Shown in pieces: positions 1 to 6,449 of a stretch of DNA of 64,000 nucleotides (position 1 is its first letter; each line of letters opens with the position of its first letter). The position numbers and the translations under genes are program-made. This stretch comes from Pseudomonadaceae bacterium (GTDB taxonomy: Bacteria > Pseudomonadota > Gammaproteobacteria > Pseudomonadales > Pseudomonadaceae), in contig CAAFUS010000017.1 in NCBI GenBank assembly GCA_900766265.1, positions 124,001 to 188,000 of the forward strand, written 5' to 3'. The notes beneath the pieces were generated by a model. The model saw nothing but the letters and a program-made list of their open reading frames with translations, was not told the origin of the DNA and did no database searches.

Positions 1-520
1 TTGGGCGTCCACGCCGTTGTACAGTGCCTCGCTGTCCGCGCCGACGAGGATCTCGGCCTTGTTGCTGCCCACGCCGACCTGGATGCCGGGGGTGAGCATG
101 GCCCCTTCGGCGGCCTGGGCCTTGAGGGTGATGTCGCCGGACTTGAACGCATCGGTGTTGGTGTGCGCGTAGAGCTTGGCGCCGTCGCCCAGCGCGATGG
201 TCGGCGCCTCGAGGGTGATAATGCCGGAGTCGCCGATGGACACCGCGTCGCGGTGCTCGGTCTGGCTGGCGCTCTGGTAGTTGGCGATGTCGCGGGTGGA
301 GATCATCACGCCATCGGCGAGGTCGATGCGCTTGGAGGCCCGCAGGGTGTAGTTGGTCCCGCCCAGGCGCTGGTCCTGGCTGACCAGGATCTCTTCCGGG
401 TCGATCAGCACGTGGCCGGCGGCGCCGCCCTTGCCGGCGCTGGCCTCAAGGCTTCCGCCCCAAGGTGACGGTCTTGTCGGCCGACAACTCGACGAAGCCG
501 CCGTCGCCGGTTTGGCGCGG
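1..520 (-). pseudogene. Fragment of a filamentous-haemagglutinin-like (two-partner secretion type) adhesin, frameshifted, running off the left edge
   Basis: Read on the minus strand, the segment encodes a glycine/alanine-rich beta-helix-like stretch (GGFVELSADKTVTLG, then GGSLEASAGKGGAAGHVLIDPE, ISTRDIAN, SGIITLEAP, SGDITLK). This is typical of TpsA exoproteins, whose repeats build a surface beta-helix. The N-terminal part and the main part lie in different frames. The join sits at a four-G run (CCCC on the plus strand, about 465-468), and removing one G restores LGGSLEAS. The reading frame is still open at base 1, so the C-terminal part lies outside the window. No start codon or signal peptide is present; homology stops near 520, where unrelated hydrolase sequence begins. 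I infer a decayed fragment. A sequencing error at the G run could explain the frameshift but not the missing N-terminus. Confidence 0.7.
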
Positions 521-527
521 CGTGTAA

Positions 528-998
528 GACGAGCTGACCGGCCGTGGCTACCGGGTCACGATCGTCCAGAACCCGCTCACTTCGCTTGCCGACGATGTCG
601 CCGTGACGAAACGGATTCTCGACCGCCTAGACGGACCGACCCTGCTGGTGGGGCATCCTACGGCGGCACGGTGACCACCGAGGCTGGTGTGGATCCCGAA
701 GGTCGCCGGGCTGGTGTACGTCTCGGCCCTGGCCTAGGACGTTGGGGAGTCGACGGGATCGCAGTTCAAGGACATCCCGTCTCCGCCGGAATTCGTCATC
801 GAAACCTAGGAAGATGGCTTCGGTTTCGTTGACCTCGAGCAGTTCCGGGCCGGCTTCGCGGGCGACACCAGTGAGGCGAACGCCGCCTTCCTGCGCGACT
901 CGCAGGTGCCGATCAACATGGCGATCTTCGTTACCCAAGTCATTCAGGCCGCCTGGAAGAGCAAGCCGAGCCAACGCTTCTCCGACCTAGAAGGCTGA
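528..998 (+). pseudogene. Degenerate alpha/beta hydrolase (esterase-like)
   Basis: The plus strand starts abruptly with DELTGRGYRVTIVQNPLTSL and DRLDGPTLLVGHP, the nucleophile-elbow region of an alpha/beta hydrolase. Here the expected GHSYGG has become GHP-YGG across a frame change. A second frame then reads KVAGLVYVSALA, a TAG stop, DVGESTGSQFKDIP, PPEFVIET, another TAG, EDGFGFVDLEQFRAGFAGD, and ends AAWKSKPSQRFSDLEG-stop. There are thus two frame changes (near 655 and near 700), two in-frame TAG stops (about 735 and 809), a missing N-terminus and a C-terminus cut after AWKSKPS. The active gene would be a soluble or secreted hydrolase of the EstC-like/AB hydrolase 6 type. It cannot make a functional enzyme as it stands. 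Confidence 0.75.
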
Positions 999-1035
999 TC
1001 CCCGGTATTTCCCAAAAATGCTGGCGCAACAACTG

Positions 1036-1203
1036 CGCCAGCTGGGCCGACGACATCGCCTCGCGCACCGTCTATCCCCAGGTCCCGCCGCAGGTCGAGT
1101 ACCGCTTGACGGCCTGGGGCAGGACCTAGGCCCGGCGCTGGATGCGCTGTTGAAATGGACTGAGCAGCGCGACGCGTTGCAGGGCGATTCCTGGCGGCGT
1201 TAG
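1036..1203 (+). pseudogene. C-terminal remnant of an HxlR-family transcriptional regulator
   Basis: Frame 1 reads RTVYPQVPPQVEYRLTA, the hallmark wing region of HxlR winged-helix regulators. A one-base change then shifts to the frame reading LGQDLGPALDALLKWTEQRDALQGDSWRR-stop, the normal C-terminus of the family. The N-terminal half, including the conserved Cys and most of the helix-turn-helix, is missing. HxlR regulators often sit next to hydrolase or reductase genes, so this and the preceding hydrolase could once have been neighbours. No function remains. The call rests on motif recognition only. Confidence 0.65.
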
Positions 1204-1310
1204 GGCGTTGCGTTTGACTGGATGCGTACGGGCGGCACTAGGCGCGCAAGCAAGGACACAACCATGAGGGCGGAGCCGAGCGGCTTCGAAGCGCCCAAGG
1301 GCTGAAAACG

Positions 1311-1339
1311 AAAAAGGCCCGCATTTCTGCGAGCCTTTT
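1311..1339 (-). terminator. Rho-independent terminator of tRNA-Thr
   Basis: On the minus strand, AAGGCTCGCAG pairs with TGCGGGCCTT around an AAA loop and is followed by TTTTT. It lies just downstream of the tRNA-Thr 3' end, which it should terminate. Confidence 0.8.
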
Positions 1340-1346
1340 CAATTCG

Positions 1347-1422
<76 letters not shown>

Positions 1423-1435
1423 ATGAAGGGTCGCC

Positions 1436-1463
1436 ATTATATTCATTGCGCGGGGCTAGTAAA
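1436..1463 (-). promoter_or_regulatory. Sigma-70 promoter of tRNA-Thr
   Basis: On the minus strand a perfect -10 TATAAT (1436-1441) is preceded by TTTACT (1458-1463) with a 16-nt spacer. The -10 ends 13 nt before the mature tRNA 5' end. Confidence 0.7.
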
Positions 1464-1514
1464 CCGTTGATTGATGGGATTTGCTGGCTTCTTCGTTATG
1501 CGTCGAATCGGTGT

Positions 1515-2741
1515 TCAGGGGCGCTCTGCGAGCAGTAGCAGGTTTCTAGGGGTCAGGCTGGGTGGGCAGAAGGTGCCGAGACGGACGCGGTAGCCGCTTT
1601 CTTCGAGCCGCAGCGCGCGGTCGAGTAGCAGCCAGAGTTCGAGGGGACGACGAAACAGGTTTCGCACCGTTTCGAGGTTGCGCACCTGGGCCAGGCGCTG
1701 CCAGCCGGCGTGTTCCAGTGCGTTCCAATCCTGTTCTTCCACATCGCCCAGGCCTTTGAGCGAGGCGAGGTCGCGGCAGTATTGCGCGAAGGGCTTGCGC
1801 AGCCAGGCGCTGGGCAGCGATGGCGTCGGCAGGTAGCTGTTGTGGCGCAGCCGGCGTTGCAGGAGGTCGAAGCCGAGCCGCCAGGCCATCGACTGGTTGC
1901 GGTTGCGCCGCTCTCGGGCCCCGGCCGTGACGGCTTCGCTGAGCGGGAGGCCAAGATCGTCGCGGCTTAAGGTCAGCGCAGACCGGCGAGCGGCTTGGGA
2001 CAATGGCCGATAATGTTTGCCTTCGATGCGGTTGTAGCAGCAAGGCGCGACGGCCAGCTGGCGGCAGCCGCGGTTCATGGCGAGCTCCATCAGCCTGACG
2101 TGCAGGTCGCCGCAGGCATGCAGGGCGATGGGGGTGTGGTCTGGCTCGAGGCAGACGGCGGCGTTGTCGGCCATCACGTCCTGCTGGCAGTGAAGCGCCG
2201 CGATGCCCAGGCGCCGGCTCAACCGCTCGCCTTCGGCCACCAGTGCCGGGTCCCATTCCAGGCAGGTCAGCGGAGTGTCAGGGTAGGCCACCAGGCGGCC
2301 CAGGTGGCCCTTGCCGGCGCACCAGTCGAGCCAGTGTCGTGGTGGTTCAGTGAACCCGAGGCGGCTGGCGAAGGCCTGTATCTGCTCCCATTTGCGGCCG
2401 GGGACATCTACCGATTGGCGTGGCGCGCCTGTCGCTCGTGTGGTCGCCGGAAGTTCGTCGAGCCGTGACAGCGCGGCGGCCTGAGCGGCGAGCTGGGCGA
2501 GACTCGGCGGCGCTTCGCCAGGCAGGCCCTGCAAGGCCACCCGTTCGGCGTCGTCCAGCGAGCGGGCGCGCAGCCAGGCCGACCAGTCCGGATGCTCGGC
2601 TTCCCACGGCAGACTGAGGCAGGTGAAGGGGCGCGGGCGCCAGAGTGCCTGATAAGCGAGCAGGAAGGCGTCCAGCTCGCCGAACCGCGCCAGCGCCGCA
2701 GACGACGGCGCCACGCTGTTCAGATCCACCCGACAGCCCAT
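1515..2741 (-). CDS. SAM-dependent methyltransferase (PF13679-like)
   Basis: A 408-residue protein with a class I methyltransferase core. The SAM-binding motif DWCAGKGHLGRLVA is near residue 140, an acidic post-beta-2 residue occurs in LTCLEWDP, and HACGDLHVRLME and APCCYNRIEGKHY follow. The HACG and PCCY pair is typical of the PF13679 methyltransferase domain; the substrate is unknown. It starts 21 nt after the last permease gene of the amino-acid transporter operon, so it is probably co-transcribed. There is no signal peptide or membrane segment, so it is cytosolic. The N-terminal 120 residues and the C-terminal 130 residues do not resemble anything I can name. The family assignment is fairly sure; any role in transport is not. 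Confidence 0.75.
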   Translation of the reverse strand: MGCRVDLNSVAPSSAALARFGELDAFLLAYQALWRPRPFTCLSLPWEAEHPDWSAWLRARSLDDAERVALQGLPGEAPPSLAQLAAQAAALSRLDELPATTRATGAPRQSVDVPGRKWEQIQAFASRLGFTEPPRHWLDWCAGKGHLGRLVAYPDTPLTCLEWDPALVAEGERLSRRLGIAALHCQQDVMADNAAVCLEPDHTPIALHACGDLHVRLMELAMNRGCRQLAVAPCCYNRIEGKHYRPLSQAARRSALTLSRDDLGLPLSEAVTAGARERRNRNQSMAWRLGFDLLQRRLRHNSYLPTPSLPSAWLRKPFAQYCRDLASLKGLGDVEEQDWNALEHAGWQRLAQVRNLETVRNLFRRPLELWLLLDRALRLEESGYRVRLGTFCPPSLTPRNLLLLAERP

Positions 2742-2762
2742 CGCGGCAAGCGCAGCGGTCGA

Positions 2763-3452
2763 TCAGCGGCCCTGGCAGGCATCGACCCGCAGCCAGCGCT
2801 CGAGCAGTTTGAAGCCCTGCATGAGGACGAAGGCGATGACCAGGTAGATCAGGCCGGCGGTCAGGAACATCTCCTCGTGCATGTAGGTGCGCGCCGCGAT
2901 CTTGCGCGCCATGCCGGTCAGTTCCAGCAGGGTGATGGTGCTGGCCAGGGCGCTGGCCTTGAGCATCAGGATCACTTCGTTGCTGTAGGCCGGCAGGCCG
3001 ATGCGCGCGGCACGCGGCAGGATGATGTGCAGCAGCGCCTGGCTGCGGGACATGCCCAGTGCCCGGGCCGCTTCGACTTCACCGGCCGGTACGTTCTGAA
3101 TGGCGCCGCGCAGGATCTCGGCGATATAGGCGGCGGTGTGCATGGTCATGGTAATGACCGCGCACCAGTACGGGTCGCGCAGATAGGGCCAGAGCGCGCT
3201 TTCACGCACGGCCTCGAACTGCGCCAGCCCGTAATAGACCAGAAACAGTTGCACCAGCAGTGGCGTGCCGCGGAAGAAAAAGATGTAGGCGTAGGGCAGG
3301 GCGCGCACCGCCAGGACGCCAGAGGAGCGCGCGATGCCCAACGGCAGTGCAAGGAAGAGCCCGGCGATGACCGAGAGGCCCACCAGCTGCAGGGTCAGCC
3401 AGGCGCCTTCGAGAAAGCTCGGCAGCCAGCGGATGAAGATTTCCCAGGTCAT
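2763..3452 (-). CDS. Polar amino-acid ABC transporter permease (HisM/ArtM-like)
   Basis: A 229-residue inner-membrane permease of the HisMQ family (BPD_transp_1) with about five membrane helices. The EAA loop reads EVEAARALGMSRSQALLHIILPRA, the contact site for the ATPase. Start MTWEIFIRW was chosen because its ATG overlaps the stop of the upstream permease (shared ATGA, 3449-3452), showing translational coupling; a longer in-frame extension carries no family sequence. It pairs with the next permease gene, the binding protein and the ATPase to import a polar or basic amino acid. The order matches P. aeruginosa PA5152-PA5155. Substrate is inferred only as polar amino acid. Confidence 0.9.
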   Translation of the reverse strand: MTWEIFIRWLPSFLEGAWLTLQLVGLSVIAGLFLALPLGIARSSGVLAVRALPYAYIFFFRGTPLLVQLFLVYYGLAQFEAVRESALWPYLRDPYWCAVITMTMHTAAYIAEILRGAIQNVPAGEVEAARALGMSRSQALLHIILPRAARIGLPAYSNEVILMLKASALASTITLLELTGMARKIAARTYMHEEMFLTAGLIYLVIAFVLMQGFKLLERWLRVDACQGR

Positions 3453-4144
3453 GCGGCGCTCCTGACGAAACCGCGTCCGGCGCGCTTTTCGAGAAAGTAC
3501 ATCGCGATCATTGCGAGGACGGTCAGGCCCAGGTAGATGAAGGCGGCGACGAGGAAGAAGGTGAACGGCTCCTTGCTCGCGGTCACTGCGATCTGCGAGC
3601 GACGCATGATTTCTTCCAGACCGATCACCGAGACCAGTGCGGTGTCCTTCATCAGGATCATGAACAGGTTGCCCAGGCCCGGCAGGGCCAGGCGCCACAT
3701 CTGCGGCAGGATCAGCCGCCAGAAGATCCGCCGCTTGCCCAGGCCCAGCGCCAGGCCGGCTTCACGGTGGCCCTTGGGGATGGCCAGCAGCGCGCCGCGA
3801 AACACTTCGGTGGCGTAGGCGCCGAAGCACAGGCCGAGGGCGATGGTGCCGGCCGCGAACGGACTGAGCGCCAGTTCTTCGATGCCGACCAGTTCGCCCA
3901 GGCCGCGAACCAGGTTGATGGTGCCGAAATAGATCAGCAGTACCCAGAGCAGCTCGGGTACGCCGCGCACGATCGTGGAGTAGGTGCCGCCGAGCCAGCG
4001 GAAAAAGGCGTAGGGCGAAGTCTTGGCCAGCGCACCGAGCAGCCCGAGTACCAGGCCCAGGGCCAGCGATGCCAGCGCCAGCTGAATGGTCATCCAGGTC
4101 CCGGCGAGCAGCGCCGGACCGAATCCGTGAAGGTCAGGAATCAT
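3449..4144 (-). CDS. Polar amino-acid ABC transporter permease (HisQ/ArtQ-like)
   Basis: A 231-residue permease, partner of the adjoining HisM-like protein. It has about five hydrophobic segments, beginning with the N-terminal WMTIQLALASLALGLVLGLL. The EAA motif is HREAGLALGLGKRRIFWRLILPQM. It lies downstream of the binding-protein gene, separated by a 54-nt gap that contains a strong hairpin (4160-4190), and overlaps the next permease by 4 nt. It forms half of the membrane channel of a histidine/lysine/arginine/ornithine-type importer. Confidence 0.9.
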   Translation of the reverse strand: MIPDLHGFGPALLAGTWMTIQLALASLALGLVLGLLGALAKTSPYAFFRWLGGTYSTIVRGVPELLWVLLIYFGTINLVRGLGELVGIEELALSPFAAGTIALGLCFGAYATEVFRGALLAIPKGHREAGLALGLGKRRIFWRLILPQMWRLALPGLGNLFMILMKDTALVSVIGLEEIMRRSQIAVTASKEPFTFFLVAAFIYLGLTVLAMIAMYFLEKRAGRGFVRSAA

Positions 4145-4159
4145 GTGTACTCGAAAAGC

Positions 4160-4190
4160 ACCGCTGCCCGGAAAGTGGCCGGGCAGCGGT
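4160..4190 (-). other. Intercistronic hairpin between binding protein and permease genes
   Basis: A perfect 12-bp inverted repeat (ACCGCTGCCCGG and its complement) with a 7-nt loop lies 9 nt downstream of the binding-protein stop. No T-run follows, so it is more likely a 3' mRNA-stabilising or partially attenuating element than a full terminator. Such elements are common where the binding protein must be made in excess over the membrane parts. Confidence 0.65.
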
Positions 4191-4198
4191 CAGGCAGG

Positions 4199-4951
4199 TC
4201 AGTAGATGCTGAAGGGGAAATACTTGTCGTTGATCTGCTTGTAGGTGCCGTCGGCGAGAATTTCTTCCAGCGCCTTGTTCAACCTGTCACGCAGTTCACC
4301 GTTGCCCTTGCGCACGGCAATGGCGATCTTGTCATTGTCGAACACCGGCTCGCCTTTGAACTCGAAATTCTTGCCGGCGTCGCTCTTGAGCCATTCCCAC
4401 TGGACGAAGGTATCGGCGAGGATGCCATCGACGCGACCGGAGGCCAGATCCAGGTAAGCGTTCTCCTGGGTGTCATAGAGCTTGACGTCCACCACCTTGC
4501 CTAGATTGTCTTCCAGCCAGGTACCGGCGATGGTAGCGCGCTGGGCCCCGATGACCTTGCCTTTGAGGCTGGCCTGGTCAGTCTTGAAGTCATTGGACTT
4601 GGGCGCGATGAACTGCAGCTTGTTGGTGTAGTAAGGGTTGGTAAAGTCGACCGCCTGCTGGCGTTCTTCAGTTACCGACATGGAAGCGATGATGAAGTCG
4701 AACTTGCGGGCATTCAGCGCGGGGATGATCCCATCCCAGTCGGAGGTGACGACTTCGCATTCCGTCTTCATCTTGGCGCAGAGCGCGTGGCCGATGTCCA
4801 GGTCGAAGCCTACGACCTGACCACTGGCGTCGATGAGGTTGAAGGGTGGGTAGGCACCTTCGGTACCGATGCGAAGTTTCTCCGCAGCGAACGCGCTGCC
4901 GCAGGCCAGCGTGACGGCAGCGGCGAGGAGGATCTTGTGGAAGCTCTTCAT
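4199..4951 (-). CDS. Periplasmic amino-acid-binding protein (ArgT/HisJ family)
   Basis: A 250-residue solute-binding protein. The signal peptide MKSFHKILLAAAVTLACGSAFA is cut before AEKLRIGTEG. The family-3 signature GFDLDIGHALCAKM follows at about residue 48, and further binding-site segments are DWDGIIPALNARKFDFIIASM and GRVDGILADTF. It captures a polar or basic amino acid in the periplasm and delivers it to the two permeases encoded next. It is the second gene of the operon, 16 nt after the ATPase gene. It resembles P. aeruginosa PA5153. The ligand cannot be fixed from sequence alone. Confidence 0.9.
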   Translation of the reverse strand: MKSFHKILLAAAVTLACGSAFAAEKLRIGTEGAYPPFNLIDASGQVVGFDLDIGHALCAKMKTECEVVTSDWDGIIPALNARKFDFIIASMSVTEERQQAVDFTNPYYTNKLQFIAPKSNDFKTDQASLKGKVIGAQRATIAGTWLEDNLGKVVDVKLYDTQENAYLDLASGRVDGILADTFVQWEWLKSDAGKNFEFKGEPVFDNDKIAIAVRKGNGELRDRLNKALEEILADGTYKQINDKYFPFSIY

Positions 4952-4967
4952 TGTTGTTGCTCCAGTT

Positions 4968-5741
4968 TTAGCGATGGCTAGACATGAATTGTTTACAGCG
5001 CGCCGACTCGGGTCGTTCGAAGACCTGTTCGGGTGTTCCCTGCTCCTCCACCAGCCCCTGGTGAAGGAAGACCACCTCGCTGGACACCTGCCGGGCGAAG
5101 TTCATCTCATGGGTCACCAGCAGCATGGTCCGTCCCTCTTCGGCGAGCGAACGGATGACGTTAAGCACTTCTTGTACCATTTCCGGATCCAGTGCCGAGG
5201 TGGGTTCGTCGAACAGGATCACCTTCGGTTGCATCGCCAGTGTCCGGGCAATTGCAGCGCGCTGCTGCTGGCCACCGGAGAGCTGCGCAGGGTAAACGTG
5301 GCGCTTGTCGGCTATGCCGACCTTGGCCAGCAGGGCCTCGGCCGTGTCGGTCGCCTCGGCGCGGCTCTTGCCGAGCACACGGCGCGGGGCTTCGATGATG
5401 TTGTCGAGCACGGTCATGTGCGGCCAGAGGTTGAAATTCTGGAACACGAAGCCGATTTCGCTGCGCAGGCGGTTGATCTGTTTGGCATCGGCCGCCACCA
5501 GTTCGCCGCCCTTGGCGGTCTTGAGCTTCATCTGTTCGCCAGCTACCAGGATTTCCCCTTCGTTGGGGTTTTCCAAAAGGTTGATGCAGCGTAGGAACGT
5601 CGACTTGCCGGAGCCCGAGGAGCCCAGGATGGAAATCACGTCGCCATCGCGCGCGGTCAGCGAAATGCCCTTGAGAACTTCCAGATCGCCGTAGCGCTTG
5701 TGCAGGTTGCGAATTTCCAGTGCGGGTATGGCCTCGGCCAT
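4968..5741 (-). CDS. Amino-acid ABC transporter ATP-binding protein (HisP-like)
   Basis: A 257-residue ATPase with a complete motif set: Walker A GSSGSGKST near residue 40, Q-loop FVFQNFNLWPHMT, signature LSGGQQQR, Walker B VILFDEPTSALDP and H-loop LLVTHEM. It belongs to the polar amino-acid uptake subfamily (HisP/GlnQ/ArtP) and powers the two downstream permeases. It is the first gene of a minus-strand operon with the binding protein, both permeases and a methyltransferase. A Shine-Dalgarno-like AGGTAGGT precedes the ATG. Confidence 0.93.
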   Translation of the reverse strand: MAEAIPALEIRNLHKRYGDLEVLKGISLTARDGDVISILGSSGSGKSTFLRCINLLENPNEGEILVAGEQMKLKTAKGGELVAADAKQINRLRSEIGFVFQNFNLWPHMTVLDNIIEAPRRVLGKSRAEATDTAEALLAKVGIADKRHVYPAQLSGGQQQRAAIARTLAMQPKVILFDEPTSALDPEMVQEVLNVIRSLAEEGRTMLLVTHEMNFARQVSSEVVFLHQGLVEEQGTPEQVFERPESARCKQFMSSHR

Positions 5742-6095
5742 GAATCTACCTACCTCTTAATCAGACCCTAGAACGAATTTCACGGGCTGTTCGATTGATT
5801 GCGCTCCGGCCTAGGGCTCGCCCTCCTGGCGAGGGCGCAAAGCTAGCATGCGTGCGGCCTAGAGCCAAGCGCGGGTGCAGCTGGTTTCGCCTCCGTACGG
5901 CTCGGTTGCAGGCATGTTCGCGCTGCGAGCCGTCTGGATCGCGGCCTGCGATTGGCACTACGGCGGACGGCGTTTTGTCGGGTTTCGCGGCTATAGTCGA
6001 AACGCTGTGGATTCAGTCACGCCAGTGTAGCCGGCGGGCGGGTAAAACACCGGGTCCGTCAGGTTCGCCAGCAAACGGCTGTGGGAGTTATCGAC
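5742..6095. other. Intergenic region between divergent genes
   Basis: A 354-bp region between the ATPase gene (minus) and the DUF4124 gene (plus). It should hold the promoters of both. The only hexamer that stands out is TATAGT at 5992-5997 on the plus strand, without a convincing -35. A short GC-rich hairpin (CGCCCTC/GAGGGCG) lies near 5818-5838. I see no coding potential. Confidence 0.5.
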
Positions 6096-6443
6096 ATGCG
6101 CGTTCTTCTGGTTTTGCTGCTTGCGCTGCCCGGCTGGGCGCATTCGGCGACCGTCTTCAAATGCGTGGGTGGCGACGGCCATGTCACCTTCTCCGACCGG
6201 CCCTGCGGTGTACAAGGCCAGGAAACCCGTCTTTTCGAGCCCAATGTGACCAACGAGCTACCCTCGGCCCAGCAGATCGAGCAATTGCTCGGCCCGACGT
6301 CGCAGTCGGTCTACGAAGTGCGAGGACCGAACATTTCCGACGCCCCCGCCCCTGGTAGCGACCTGATGCCTGACAACGAACCGCCGCCGGGCATCACCTA
6401 TGGCGACCCCAGCGGCATCCGCCGCAATCCGGCGGGTCTCTAA
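6096..6443 (+). CDS. DUF4124 domain-containing secreted protein
   Basis: A 115-residue protein. Signal peptide MRVLLVLLLALPGWAHSA is followed at once by TVFKCVGGDGHVTFSDRPCG, the DUF4124 signature (short beta-rich domain with two Cys, usually periplasmic). The C-terminal half is proline-rich and low in complexity. Start 6096 was chosen over an upstream GTG at 6081 because GGGAG at 6083-6087 gives proper spacing and the signal peptide begins here. The function of the family is unknown. It is convergent with the choline transporter gene, only 6 nt between stops. Confidence 0.85.
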   Translation: MRVLLVLLLALPGWAHSATVFKCVGGDGHVTFSDRPCGVQGQETRLFEPNVTNELPSAQQIEQLLGPTSQSVYEVRGPNISDAPAPGSDLMPDNEPPPGITYGDPSGIRRNPAGL

Positions 6444-6449
6444 CCGGGT

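Noticed and set aside
1..468. 155-codon plus-strand frame at the left edge
   Set aside because: Low-complexity shadow of the minus-strand adhesin sequence, which has a clear beta-helix pattern.
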